NCBI RefSeq assembly: GCF_003725795.1
Contig: NZ_RBEE01000008.1
Location: forward strand, 102,545-166,544
DNA: 64,000 bases
Origin: Pedobacter jejuensis
GTDB taxonomy: Bacteria; Bacteroidota; Bacteroidia; Sphingobacteriales; Sphingobacteriaceae
Direction: 5' to 3'
The position numbers were made by a program, and so were the translations under genes. How positions within the stretch are numbered: position 1 is the first letter of the stretch; every line of letters starts with the position of its first letter. Positions 16,189-24,687 of the stretch are shown in pieces. Under the pieces are notes generated by a model. That model had not been told where the DNA came from, searched no databases, and saw nothing but the letters and a program-made list of their open reading frames with translations.

Positions 16189-17244
16189 CTAAAAATAAGC
16201 CGCTTTCAACTTCAACCCTGCCGTTTCTTCCAATCCAAACATTAAGTTCATATTTTGAACCGCTTGTCCGCTGGCGCCTTTGAGCAGGTTATCGATAATG
16301 CTGATGATGAATAAATTGTTACCATGTTTTTCTAAATGAACCAGCGCTTTGTTCGTATTAACAACCTGCTTTAAATCAATGTTATTCCGGCTCACATGCG
16401 TAAAAGGATGCGTACTGTAATAGTCCTCGTAAATGCTTTGAGCCTCCTCTAAAGTTAAATCACTTTCTAAATATGTTGCTGCTAAAATACCTCGAGTAAA
16501 AGCACCACGTTGTGGGATGAAACTCAAAGCATCTATCGGCAATGGCTGCAATTGCAATAAACTTTCTCCGATTTCATTCAAATGTTGATGCTCAAAAGCT
16601 TTGTAAATGGAAAGATTATTATTTCTCCAGCTAAAATGAGATGTTTTTGATAAGCTTTGTCCGGCGCCGGTTGAACCAGTTGTTGCATTAATATGAACTT
16701 CGCTTTTTATCAAACCTTTTGCAGCTAAAGGCAATAAACCTAACTGAATACAAGTTGCGAAGCATCCTGGGTTAGCAATGTTTTTTGCTGATTCTATTGC
16801 ATCATGATTTAGCTCAGGCAAACCATAAATAAAAGCCCCACCCCGACCCTCCCCAGAAGGGAGGGAGTTGGCCTTTAACCTAAAATCCTGAGATAAATCG
16901 ATGATTTTGATGTTTTCATTTATTGAATTTGCTGCTAAAAATTTCTTTGCATTGCCATGGCCAACGCATAAAAAAAGTACAGCCCCCTCCAAACCTCCCC
17001 CAGAAGGTGAGGCTTCAAAAAGCCCATCAAAATTTACACTATCTGTAAAGCGCAAATCTGTATCGCCAATTAAATCAGTATGCACATCAGAAATTAAATT
17101 TCCTGCGTTACTGGTACTATTAACGAAAGCAATTTCAACATTTGGATGGTTAACCAAAATACGGAGCATTTCGCCACCTGTGTATCCGGCACCGCCAATT
17201 ATACCTGCTTTTATTTTTTTACTATTCACAGTCTGTTCTATCAT
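16189..17244 (-). CDS. argC: N-acyl-gamma-glutamyl-phosphate reductase with two repeat-encoded insertions
   Basis: It reduces acyl-glutamyl phosphate to the semialdehyde. The NAD(P) motif is GIIGGAGYTGGEMLRIL (14-30) and the catalytic Cys161 lies in NIANPGCFATC. Two stretches depart from the normal family sequence. Residues 78-88 (ASPSGGGLEGA) lie before VLFLCVGHGN, and residues 126-137 (NSLPSGEGRGGA) lie between DFRLKA and FIYGLPEL. Both correspond to palindromic repeats at the DNA level and keep the frame. The rest of the enzyme is complete, so it is probably active. Its 5' end overlaps the cupin gene by 23 bases. Confidence 0.95.
   Translation of the reverse strand: MIEQTVNSKKIKAGIIGGAGYTGGEMLRILVNHPNVEIAFVNSTSNAGNLISDVHTDLIGDTDLRFTDSVNFDGLFEASPSGGGLEGAVLFLCVGHGNAKKFLAANSINENIKIIDLSQDFRLKANSLPSGEGRGGAFIYGLPELNHDAIESAKNIANPGCFATCIQLGLLPLAAKGLIKSEVHINATTGSTGAGQSLSKTSHFSWRNNNLSIYKAFEHQHLNEIGESLLQLQPLPIDALSFIPQRGAFTRGILAATYLESDLTLEEAQSIYEDYYSTHPFTHVSRNNIDLKQVVNTNKALVHLEKHGNNLFIISIIDNLLKGASGQAVQNMNLMFGLEETAGLKLKAAYF
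16834..16869 (-). repeat. Palindromic repeat inserted in-frame in argC, second site (family B)
   Basis: The 36-base segment encodes N-S-L-P-S-G-E-G-R-G-G-A. Its coding strand is a CTCCC/GGGAG hairpin followed by a CGGGGTGGGG tail. The same hairpin-plus-CGGGGTG layout is found in the intergenic repeats around the DUF559 gene (57369-57409). Confidence 0.78.
16981..17013 (-). repeat. Palindromic repeat inserted in-frame in argC, first site (family A)
   Basis: The 33-base segment encodes A-S-P-S-G-G-G-L-E-G-A. It is read in the same phase as the family A copy in argB, which encodes nearly the same peptide. The base differences between the copies are mostly at third codon positions. Confidence 0.78.
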
Positions 17245-17572
17245 TTTGTGTTGATGGATAAGAGAAAAGTATAAATTCTAAATCTTGATTTGTTTCATTC
17301 GAGATTTTATGTTTGTCGCCTGCCTTAATCTTCAGTCCAGTATTTGCGTTGACTAAAACGCTTTCGCCTTCAATTAAAAATTTTGCCTGTCCTTTCAAAA
17401 TATAAAAAAACTGCTCTGCATAAGTATGATAATGTAATTTCTCAGCAGTTTGAGCAGGCATTAATTCTTGTTTAATTGCAGCCTCAGGTTTACTTACAAA
17501 ATTCCATCCATCACAACTATCACCCCATTTGTAATGGCTTAAACAATTTTCTTTTGAAAGGATTTCTATCAT
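17222..17572 (-). CDS. Small cupin-domain protein
   Basis: The 116-residue protein has a single cupin barrel. Metal-type ligands appear in LHYHTYAEQFFYILKG (first motif, H-x-H plus E) and in IKAGDKHKISN (second motif). Cupins of this size often bind a metal and a small acid or sugar, but the substrate here is unknown. It lies between argG and argC and overlaps the argC start by 23 bases, so it is part of the operon and probably translated in a coupled way. It may be an accessory insertion or a pathway-related enzyme. Confidence 0.85.
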   Translation of the reverse strand: MIEILSKENCLSHYKWGDSCDGWNFVSKPEAAIKQELMPAQTAEKLHYHTYAEQFFYILKGQAKFLIEGESVLVNANTGLKIKAGDKHKISNETNQDLEFILFSYPSTQNDRTDCE

Positions 17573-17584
17573 ATTTTATTGATG

Positions 17585-17610
17585 GTCCTTCGACAAGCTC
17601 AGGATGACAA
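17585..17610. repeat. Interspersed repeat unit in the argG-cupin gap
   Basis: The segment contains CCTTCGACAAGCTCAGGATG, a phrase scattered widely between genes in this phylum. A near copy (TCTTCGACAAGCTCAGACTG) lies at about 10859-10880 inside the structured element. Confidence 0.65.
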
Positions 17611-17640
17611 CGTGGAAGGAAAGCTTTCCCCTTTAGTCTT

Positions 17641-18840
17641 TTAGCTTTTTGCTTCTTCTCCGTTAACTTTATGCCAAATCATTACCTGGTTGCCAAATAT
17701 TTTAGAGAAACCTTTTACATCTTCTCCGCTCCAGGCGTTATTCATTTCGCCGTAGCTGCCAAATTTATTGCTCATCAAATCATGATTAGATTCAATACCG
17801 ATAATTTGGAAACGGTAAGGCAATAATTCGATGAAAACTTTACCGCTAACCATTTTCTGGGTATCGGTTAGAAAAGCTTCAATATTCCGCATAATTGGGT
17901 CGTGGAATTGACCTTCGTGTAGCCAGTTGCCATAGAAAGAAGACAATTGTTCTTTCCAGCTTAACTGCCACTTGGTTAAAGTATGTTTTTCTAAAGTATG
18001 GTGTGCTTTTATAATTAAAACCGGTGCCGCAGCCTCAAAACCCACTCGACCTTTAATACCGATAATCGTATCTCCAACATGAATATCTCTACCTATGCCA
18101 AAAGGTTGCGCAATGGCTTGTAATTTCTGAATTGCTCTAACAGGCTCCAAAGTTTCACCATCAATGGCTACCAATTCGCCTTTTTCAAAAGTCAGTTCAA
18201 TTTTACGAGATTCCGTTTCCGAAACCTGAGTTGGCCAAGCGCTTTCTGGTAATGTTTCGTTCGATGTTAAAGTTTCTTTTCCACCTACCGAGGTTCCCCA
18301 TAGGCCTTTGTTGATTGAATATCTTGCTTTCTCCGCACTATATTCTACACCATGTTTCGCTAAATATTCTATTTCCGCTTCGCGGGATAATTTTAAATCT
18401 CTAATCGGAGTAATGATTTCAACTTCTGGAATTAGGATGTTAAAAATCATATCGAAGCGAACCTGGTCGTTACCCGCACCTGTACTTCCGTGAGCAACGT
18501 AATCAGCACCAACTTTTTTAACGTAGTTTGCAATTGCCGTAGCCTGACTTACACGCTCTGCACTAACAGAAAGCGGATAAGTAGCATTTTTTAATACGTT
18601 ACCAAAAATTAAATATTTAATACATTCTTTATAATAACTTTCAGTTTCATCAACTACAGCGTGAGAGGCTACACCCAAAGCATAAGCACGTTTTTCAATT
18701 TCTTGTAATTCTTCTTCAGAAAAACCACCCGTATTTACAATTACAGAATGAACTTCCAAATTGCGGTCTTTTGCTAAATGGATGCAACAAAATGAGGTGT
18801 CAAGACCTCCGCTAAATGCTAAAACAACTTTCTTCATCAT
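17641..18840 (-). CDS. argG: Argininosuccinate synthase
   Basis: It joins citrulline and aspartate at the expense of ATP. The ATP pyrophosphatase P-loop AFSGGLDTS is at residues 8-16; citrulline- and aspartate-binding segments YVAHGSTGAGNDQVRFD and SINKGLWGTSVGG follow. The length of 399 is normal. The first ATG (18840) overlaps the TGA of the preceding GNAT gene as ATGA; a second ATG follows directly and could also be used. It is the second gene of the arginine run. Confidence 0.97.
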   Translation of the reverse strand: MMKKVVLAFSGGLDTSFCCIHLAKDRNLEVHSVIVNTGGFSEEELQEIEKRAYALGVASHAVVDETESYYKECIKYLIFGNVLKNATYPLSVSAERVSQATAIANYVKKVGADYVAHGSTGAGNDQVRFDMIFNILIPEVEIITPIRDLKLSREAEIEYLAKHGVEYSAEKARYSINKGLWGTSVGGKETLTSNETLPESAWPTQVSETESRKIELTFEKGELVAIDGETLEPVRAIQKLQAIAQPFGIGRDIHVGDTIIGIKGRVGFEAAAPVLIIKAHHTLEKHTLTKWQLSWKEQLSSFYGNWLHEGQFHDPIMRNIEAFLTDTQKMVSGKVFIELLPYRFQIIGIESNHDLMSNKFGSYGEMNNAWSGEDVKGFSKIFGNQVMIWHKVNGEEAKS

Positions 18841-19538
18841 TTATGAAATAAAAGGGTAAGTAAAAATAAAAGGGATTTTAAGCCCGTTTTTGGCTTAGGT
18901 TTTACAACCAAACGTTGCTTAATGCGCATAAAGCGCTCGTATAACTTGGGTTTCCGTTGTAACTCTTCTGCAAATTTTTTGGCTGCATCGTGTTTTTGAG
19001 TGGCTGGGTCGTAAAGCATAGCGGTACACATGCAATTTTTACGCTCCTTCATTTTCAAAATTTCGAAATTTACACAGCTTTGGCATCCTTTCCAAAACTC
19101 TTCATCCTGCGTTAACTCAGAATAAGTAACCGGTTCGTAACCTAAATCAGAGTTGATTTTCATTACCGCCAAACCAGTGGTTAAACCAAAAATTTTCGCC
19201 TTCGGATATAATTTTCTAGAGAGTTCGAAAACATGCTCTTTAATAGCATGGGCCAAACCCGCTTTTCTATATTCAGGAGAAACAATCAAACCAGAATTAG
19301 CCACAAATTGACCATGGCTCCAGGTTTCGATATAGCAAAAGCCAGCCCAGGAGCCATCTTTATGAAAGGCGATAACAGCTTTACCTTCCTTCATTTTATT
19401 GGCAACATATTCTGGCGAACGTTTTGCAATACCAGTTCCACGAGCTTTTGCAGATTCTGCCATTTCAGTAACAATCTGCTCTGCAAAGACATGATGCTCA
19501 GCAATGGCTACTTGTACTATAAATTCATTAATATCCAT
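18837..19538 (-). CDS. GNAT acyltransferase, probable N-acyl-glutamate synthase of the arginine pathway
   Basis: The 233-residue protein has a GNAT core with the acyl-CoA loop VSPEYRKAGLAHAIKEHV (86-103). A C-terminal extension carries a cysteine cluster C152-QS-C155 and C169-M-C171, followed by a basic tail. No ArgA or ArgJ is present in the window. This gene is first in the arginine run and overlaps argG, so it is the natural candidate for the first step, acylation of glutamate. A similar gene in the Bacteroides arginine cluster has been proposed for this role. The acyl donor (acetyl- or succinyl-CoA) is unresolved, and the Cys cluster may bind a metal. Confidence 0.8.
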   Translation of the reverse strand: MDINEFIVQVAIAEHHVFAEQIVTEMAESAKARGTGIAKRSPEYVANKMKEGKAVIAFHKDGSWAGFCYIETWSHGQFVANSGLIVSPEYRKAGLAHAIKEHVFELSRKLYPKAKIFGLTTGLAVMKINSDLGYEPVTYSELTQDEEFWKGCQSCVNFEILKMKERKNCMCTAMLYDPATQKHDAAKKFAEELQRKPKLYERFMRIKQRLVVKPKPKTGLKSLLFLLTLLFHK

Positions 19539-19622
19539 TCGTTTTCTAACGAAAAATTAAGGTATTCTTGTTAATTGGGTTTTTAGAGAGGATCAATTCC
19601 TCATAAGTATTAGTAAGATGTA

Positions 19623-19757
19623 CTAAATACGCGGCGTAAAATTTTGCCGACTTAAGGGATAATAGAAAACAGGCTGAAAACGATTAATAAACAAACTCTT
19701 CGCAGCAATGTGTATTGCTGTAAATGCAGAAAGTTTATGTAAAAATTGTTTTATCAT
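19623..19757 (-). CDS. Possible 44-codon leader reading frame ahead of the arginine operon
   Basis: Between the candidate promoter and the GNAT start, the minus strand has an ATG-initiated frame reading MIKQFLHKLSAFTAIHIAAK and ending in QNFTPRI with TAG. It is followed by a GAGGA/TCCTC hairpin. It holds three Arg codons in the last 20 positions (CGT, CGG, CGT), which is not enough to call an attenuator peptide. It could be a chance frame in a long leader. Confidence 0.3.
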   Translation of the reverse strand: MIKQFLHKLSAFTAIHIAAKSLFINRFQPVFYYPLSRQNFTPRI

Positions 19758-19795
19758 CCGTTGCGTATTAAAACGACTTTAACTCTATTGAGGTG

Positions 19796-19826
19796 CAAAG
19801 GTTTAAATAAAAATCGAGTTACACAA
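19796..19826 (-). promoter_or_regulatory. Candidate promoter of the arginine operon
   Basis: The minus strand shows a TTG, a 20-base spacer, and AACCTTTG. This matches the Bacteroidota -33/-7 pattern with one mismatch in the TA of TAnnTTTG. It implies a leader of about 250 nt before the GNAT start. No recognisable Arg box was found. The rest of the 571-base divergent gap shows nothing further that I can support. Confidence 0.4.
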
Positions 19827-20109
19827 TGTTTTTTAATTTTTTTAAAAATTAATACAAATCTGTGAAGTAAAAACACTCAAATAATTTACGTTTTAAAATC
19901 CCTATTTATTGCAGTTCTTAGGATCTAGTATGTGTACAAATTCACATCAACTAATTATTGTTAAAAAAACCCTTAAAACTTTAACATCCGCTTAACAACA
20001 TTTAACATCCTCCAAAGTCCTTTAAACACAATATTTGTAGAGCTGTAGCGAATGCTTTCCTGCAGTCGTTTTAATTGCAATCAATAATAAATCAAATCCC
20101 AACTTAGTT

Positions 20110-20820
20110 ATGCAAAAATCTACAAACTCCTTTTTTCGAAAATCAAATTTTTATTCATTAGCGATATTGCTTATGGTGGCCATCATCAGCTCATGTGGTA
20201 AAACTGATGCTATAGATACAACTATTTCCTATTTACGGGTGGTAAATTCATCTCCAGGCTTGGCAACCTATAATGTATATTTAAATGGTAGCGCAATAAA
20301 CTCAGCTTCATTACCTTTTGCGGGTGCTTTGGCCTATACTTCAAAAACTGCAGGAACGTATAGCTTAAAGTTTACATCTGGCAGCAACACAGAAAGTTTG
20401 TTGACGAAAGATGTTGCCTTAAATCAAAACACTAGATATTCTTATTATTTGATTAACAAGCCTGGCCAATTGGATGGTTTATTAATTGGCGATGATTTAA
20501 GTATGCCAGCAACAGATAAAGCTTACATCCGTTTCATCAATTTATCGCCAGATGCACCAGCGCTTGACCTGTTTAAAACCTCAACAACAACATCTTACGC
20601 AACAAACAAAGCTTTTAAAGCTGCTAGCGGATTTATTGCTGTTGATGCAGGAACCTATTCATTGGATGCGAAAGATACCACAACGGGTTCGGTAAAAACA
20701 ACGATAACCGACGCCGTATTCGTAGCCGGATATCATTACGATGTGATTTGCGGTGGGTTAGTTAATCCTGCTAATGATACTGAAAGACCAATTGGTTTAC
20801 ACGTATTAACCATCAAATAA
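20110..20820 (+). CDS. DUF4397 lipoprotein
   Basis: The 236-residue protein has a hydrophobic signal ending in a lipobox ISSCG (Cys29), so it is probably lipidated and kept at the cell envelope. Two DUF4397-type repeats follow: SYLRVVNSSPGLATYNVYLN and AYIRFINLSPDAPALDLF. This family forms beta-sandwich domains found on Bacteroidota surface proteins, with no assigned activity. It stands alone, divergent from the arginine operon, and is followed by a good terminator. Confidence 0.88.
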   Translation: MQKSTNSFFRKSNFYSLAILLMVAIISSCGKTDAIDTTISYLRVVNSSPGLATYNVYLNGSAINSASLPFAGALAYTSKTAGTYSLKFTSGSNTESLLTKDVALNQNTRYSYYLINKPGQLDGLLIGDDLSMPATDKAYIRFINLSPDAPALDLFKTSTTTSYATNKAFKAASGFIAVDAGTYSLDAKDTTTGSVKTTITDAVFVAGYHYDVICGGLVNPANDTERPIGLHVLTIK

Positions 20821-20848
20821 AACCCTTAATCCAAAAATTGCAATAGTT

Positions 20849-20884
20849 AGGATTGTCCTTTAATTGGGATAATCCTTTTTTTTT
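20849..20884 (+). terminator. Rho-independent terminator after the DUF4397 gene
   Basis: AGGATT pairs with AATCCT across a partly paired loop (TCC/GGA), and a run of nine T follows. It lies 29 bases after the stop codon. Confidence 0.75.
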
Positions 20885-20954
20885 CATTTTTCATTCAAAA
20901 GATTTGATTATTCATATTTCTTGAATTGGACATATTGTATTTTTTACACACCTT

Positions 20955-20973
20955 ATTTAGAATTATTCAAAAT
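20955..20973 (+). promoter_or_regulatory. Fur-like operator before the TonB receptor
   Basis: ATTTAGAAT-T-ATTCAAAAT is a 19-base inverted repeat with one mismatch between the arms. It resembles the ATTTAGAAT-n-ATTCTAAAT form expected for iron-regulated genes of this phylum. It lies 68 bases before the receptor start, where an iron-responsive repressor would be expected to bind. Confidence 0.5.
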
Positions 20974-21040
20974 AATTTGGATTATAAATTTTTGCGCCGT
21001 TATTTTGCAGCAGTTTAGAATTAATCCAAATAAATTTAAG

Positions 21041-23428
21041 ATGCATAAAATCGTACCTATTAGCTTTACGTTTCTACTCTCCCTTTTTTGTTTAACAACA
21101 TTTGCACAACAACTTGCAACCATAAAGGGAACAATAACAACATCAAATGGCAAACCTGCCGCTTACATCTCAGTAGGTTTGAAAGGAAATGGCAATGGAA
21201 CAACTACCGATGACAATGGAAAATTTACCATCCATCGCATTAAACCCGGAACATACACTATTAAAGCATCAGCAGTGGGCATAAATGCTTCCGAAAAATC
21301 GGTTACGCTCTTGGCTGGTGAGAATAAAACAATTGACTTTGTTTTATCAGAAAATGACCAGGCTTTAGAAGAAGTTACCGTAGCCGGAAAAAATAACAGG
21401 TATAAAATAAGTCTTCCATCAGCATCTTTAAGGCTAAATGAGCCACTTTTAGAAGCTCCTCAAAATATTCAAACCGTAAGTGATCAGGTTATAAAAGATC
21501 AACAGATTATTAGCATGAGTGATGGCTTAATCAGGAATGTGAGTGGAGCGGTAAGGGTTGAGCACTGGGGAGACATGTACACGAATATAACGATGCGTGG
21601 ATCGCAAATTCAAGCAATGCGAAACGGTTTTAATGTGGTTTCATCTTTTTGGGGACCATTAACCGAGGACATGAGTTTTGTTGACCATATAGAATTTGTT
21701 AAAGGTCCGGCAGGTTTTATGTTAGGTAACGGCGACCCGAGTGGTTTATACAACGTGGTTACAAAAAAACCTACAGGCTTTAACCGTGGAGAAGTATCCT
21801 TTACCTTGGGCAGTTATGATTTATACAGGACAACAATAGATTTCGACCATAAATTAACAAGTGATGGCAAATTGCTTTTCAGGTTAAATGGAGCGGTTCA
21901 AAACAAGGGTTCGTTTCGTCCTTATGAGCAAAATGACCGCTACAGCATAGCACCGGTTCTAAGCTATCAAATAACAGATAAAACTAAAATTACGGCTGAA
22001 TATACTTTTCAAAATGCAAAAATGACCGAGGTTGGTTCATATTATATCTTCTCGCCCAATGGTTATGCAACCTATCCAAGAGAATTAACAATGACACAGC
22101 CAGGTTTGCCAGCAACAAGAATTAACGACCAAAGCTTGTTTTTAAATTTACAACACAGCTTTGATGATAACTGGAAAATGACCGCACAAGCAGCCTATTT
22201 TAATTACGATCAAGTTGGTATGAGTTCATGGCCATCGGCAGTAAATACAAACGGAACCGTGATTAGAAATGTTGGTATTTGGGATGCAGCCAGCAGTATG
22301 AAACTTGCACAATTGTTTATTAACGGACAGGTTAAAACTGGTGGCATAAACCATCGAATTTTAGCAGGCTTTGACGGAGGTAATAAAAACTATATGGCAG
22401 ATTGGGGTCAATCTCATAATTTAGATTTACCAACTTCTCCATTCGATTTAAATAATCCCAACTATGGTTTTCCATCAAATGGTTATCCAAACTTCGATCG
22501 AATTACTTCATTGGAGCAAAGAGCAATTAATGCAGGCGGATTAATGGATTCGAAATATTTAAGTGCTTATGCTCAAGATGAATTGGGTTTTTTCAACAAT
22601 AAAGTACGTTTAACATTAGCAGGAAGATATACTTATGTAAGCCAATCGGCTTTTGGAGCAGCAGCAGATAAAGCCAAAAAAGTTACACCTCGCGTAGGCT
22701 TAAGTGTTTCTATAGATAAAAACACGGCAATTTATGCTGTGCGTGATGAAGCCTTCACACCTCAAAGCGGCCTGGTTAGAGATGGCGGTAAAGTTGAGCC
22801 AATTACTGGTACAAATAATGAAATTGGAATTAAAAAAGATTGGTTTGATGGAAAATGGAATACAACACTATCGGCATACAGAATTCTTAAACAAAATGAA
22901 CTAACAGCCGATCCAACAAATACGCCAGGGCAAAATTTTAATGTTGTTTTGGGCGAAAAAAGATCGCAAGGAATTGAGTTTGATTTAAGAGGAAAAATAA
23001 CTGATGGATTAACTTTAATCGCAAATTATGCTTATACAGACTCTAAAGTTACCGAAGTTACACCAGGTGTTACAGGCATTAATGTTGGCGATGTTGTACC
23101 TGGTTTTGCCAAACATGTATCTAATGCCTGGTTAACCTATACTTTGCAAAAAGGCATGCTTAAAGGTTCGGGTATTTCTGCCGGATTTACATATCTAGCC
23201 GACCGTGCAACAGATACTTGGAGCGTTGGATTACAGAAATTACCAAATTATTTTAAACTAGATGGTGGGTTATTTTATGAACGTTCTAAGTTTAGAATTA
23301 CTGGAAATGCTTTCAATATTCTAGATAAATACTTATTCAGCGGTTCATACTATCAATGGTTAAATGCCTATTACTACCAGGCAGAAGCACCTCGAAATTA
23401 CAGAGTAAGTATTGCATACAAATTTTAA
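21041..23428 (+). CDS. TonB-dependent siderophore receptor
   Basis: The start at 21041 (MHKIVPISFTFLLSLFCLTTF) gives a proper signal peptide; an earlier in-frame start would bury it. Residues after about 25 form a carboxypeptidase-D regulatory-like domain (ATIKGTITTSNGKPAAYISV). The plug follows with LEAPQNIQTVSDQVIKDQQI and VEFVKGPAGFMLGNGDPSGL-type motifs (here EFVKGPAGFMLG), then a 22-strand barrel ending in YRVSIAYKF with the terminal Phe expected of outer-membrane proteins. The plug motifs are those of FpvA/FhuE-like ferric-siderophore receptors. It is followed by a PepSY reductase and preceded by a Fur-like box. Confidence 0.93.
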   Translation: MHKIVPISFTFLLSLFCLTTFAQQLATIKGTITTSNGKPAAYISVGLKGNGNGTTTDDNGKFTIHRIKPGTYTIKASAVGINASEKSVTLLAGENKTIDFVLSENDQALEEVTVAGKNNRYKISLPSASLRLNEPLLEAPQNIQTVSDQVIKDQQIISMSDGLIRNVSGAVRVEHWGDMYTNITMRGSQIQAMRNGFNVVSSFWGPLTEDMSFVDHIEFVKGPAGFMLGNGDPSGLYNVVTKKPTGFNRGEVSFTLGSYDLYRTTIDFDHKLTSDGKLLFRLNGAVQNKGSFRPYEQNDRYSIAPVLSYQITDKTKITAEYTFQNAKMTEVGSYYIFSPNGYATYPRELTMTQPGLPATRINDQSLFLNLQHSFDDNWKMTAQAAYFNYDQVGMSSWPSAVNTNGTVIRNVGIWDAASSMKLAQLFINGQVKTGGINHRILAGFDGGNKNYMADWGQSHNLDLPTSPFDLNNPNYGFPSNGYPNFDRITSLEQRAINAGGLMDSKYLSAYAQDELGFFNNKVRLTLAGRYTYVSQSAFGAAADKAKKVTPRVGLSVSIDKNTAIYAVRDEAFTPQSGLVRDGGKVEPITGTNNEIGIKKDWFDGKWNTTLSAYRILKQNELTADPTNTPGQNFNVVLGEKRSQGIEFDLRGKITDGLTLIANYAYTDSKVTEVTPGVTGINVGDVVPGFAKHVSNAWLTYTLQKGMLKGSGISAGFTYLADRATDTWSVGLQKLPNYFKLDGGLFYERSKFRITGNAFNILDKYLFSGSYYQWLNAYYYQAEAPRNYRVSIAYKF

Positions 23429-23437
23429 TCAGCTTAC

Positions 23438-24598
23438 ATGTCTGAAAAGAAAAAAAACAAAACCTTTAAATATTGGGTAGGAAGAATACACTTATGGCTC
23501 GGATTAATTTCCGGGCTATTTGTGTGCTTTTTAGGAATTACAGGCTGTATTTTGGCTTTTGAAAGAGAAATTGAAAACGTTTCTCAACCTTATAGAAATT
23601 TAGCAGTGCAAAACAAAGCTTTACTGCCTCCAACACTGCTAAAGCAAATTGCTGATAAAGCTTTACCCAACAAAAAAGCCCACAGCATTAATTACCAACC
23701 AGGCAAAACTGCTCAGGTAGTTTACTATAATTTCGATCCTGAATATTACTATATCGTATTTGTAAATCAATACACTGGCGAAGTGGTAAAAGTTAAAAAC
23801 ATGAATGATGATTTTTTCAGGATTGTGATAATGGGACATTATTATTTATGGCTGCCCCCAGCAATTGGGCAGCCAATTTTAACTAGTGCTACTTTAATTT
23901 TTGTATTACTACTTATATCCGGCTTGATATTGTGGTGGCCAAAAAATAAAGCGGCTTCTAAACAACGATTTACGGTAAAGTGGAACGCTAAATGGAGAAG
24001 AGTGAACTATGATTTTCACAATGTTCTAGGCTTTTACATTACCTGGGTAATAATATTTATCGCATTAACCGGAATGGTTATGGGCTTTCAATGGTTTGCT
24101 AAATCAGTCTATTTTGTAAGCTCTGGCGGTAAATCGCTAATAGAATTTAAAGAAACCTATTCTGATACAACCAGAAATGCAAAACTTGCCATCAATACAT
24201 CAGCTGCAGATAAAATTTGGTTGGGTTACTTAAAAGCCGACCCTGAATTTAAAGGTAGTTTGGATGTCCATGTTCCTGAAAATGAAAAAGCTTCGATAGA
24301 AATTGCTAAAAACCCCGACCCAGAAACTTATTGGAAATCGGATTACCGATATTTCGATCAGCATACATTAAAGGAGATTGAAGTTAACCATGCTTATGGA
24401 AAATTAAAAAACACCACGGTAGCCGATAAAATTTATAGGATGAATTACGACATACATGTTGGTTCTATTGCTGGTTTAACAGGAAAAGTTATCGCCTTTT
24501 TTGCAAGTTTAATTGCCGCAAGTATGCCAATTACGGGTGTATTAATATGGATTGGCAGAAGTAAAAAGAAGAAGAAAGCCGCAGCAAACGCTTTTTAA
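23438..24598 (+). CDS. PepSY-domain inner-membrane protein, probable ferric-siderophore reductase
   Basis: This 386-residue membrane protein has four main hydrophobic segments: WLGLISGLFVCFLGITGCIL (about 17-36), a pair near 150-170 and 205-225, and one near the C-terminus. PepSY-associated TM proteins of this layout carry conserved His residues (HLWLG, MGHYYLWLP, YDFHNVLG, DIHVGSIAG), which probably ligate haem. It begins nine bases after the siderophore receptor gene, and this pairing is recurrent. The expected role is reducing iron imported with the siderophore. The reductase role is from family context. Confidence 0.85.
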   Translation: MSEKKKNKTFKYWVGRIHLWLGLISGLFVCFLGITGCILAFEREIENVSQPYRNLAVQNKALLPPTLLKQIADKALPNKKAHSINYQPGKTAQVVYYNFDPEYYYIVFVNQYTGEVVKVKNMNDDFFRIVIMGHYYLWLPPAIGQPILTSATLIFVLLLISGLILWWPKNKAASKQRFTVKWNAKWRRVNYDFHNVLGFYITWVIIFIALTGMVMGFQWFAKSVYFVSSGGKSLIEFKETYSDTTRNAKLAINTSAADKIWLGYLKADPEFKGSLDVHVPENEKASIEIAKNPDPETYWKSDYRYFDQHTLKEIEVNHAYGKLKNTTVADKIYRMNYDIHVGSIAGLTGKVIAFFASLIAASMPITGVLIWIGRSKKKKKAAANAF

Positions 24599-24687
24599 AT
24601 CGATGTAGATTTATCAACAAATTCGAAATTTTTGCTCACTGAAATTGAAGATAATGTCAAATTCAGATACAATGCTTAATTTGCTGC

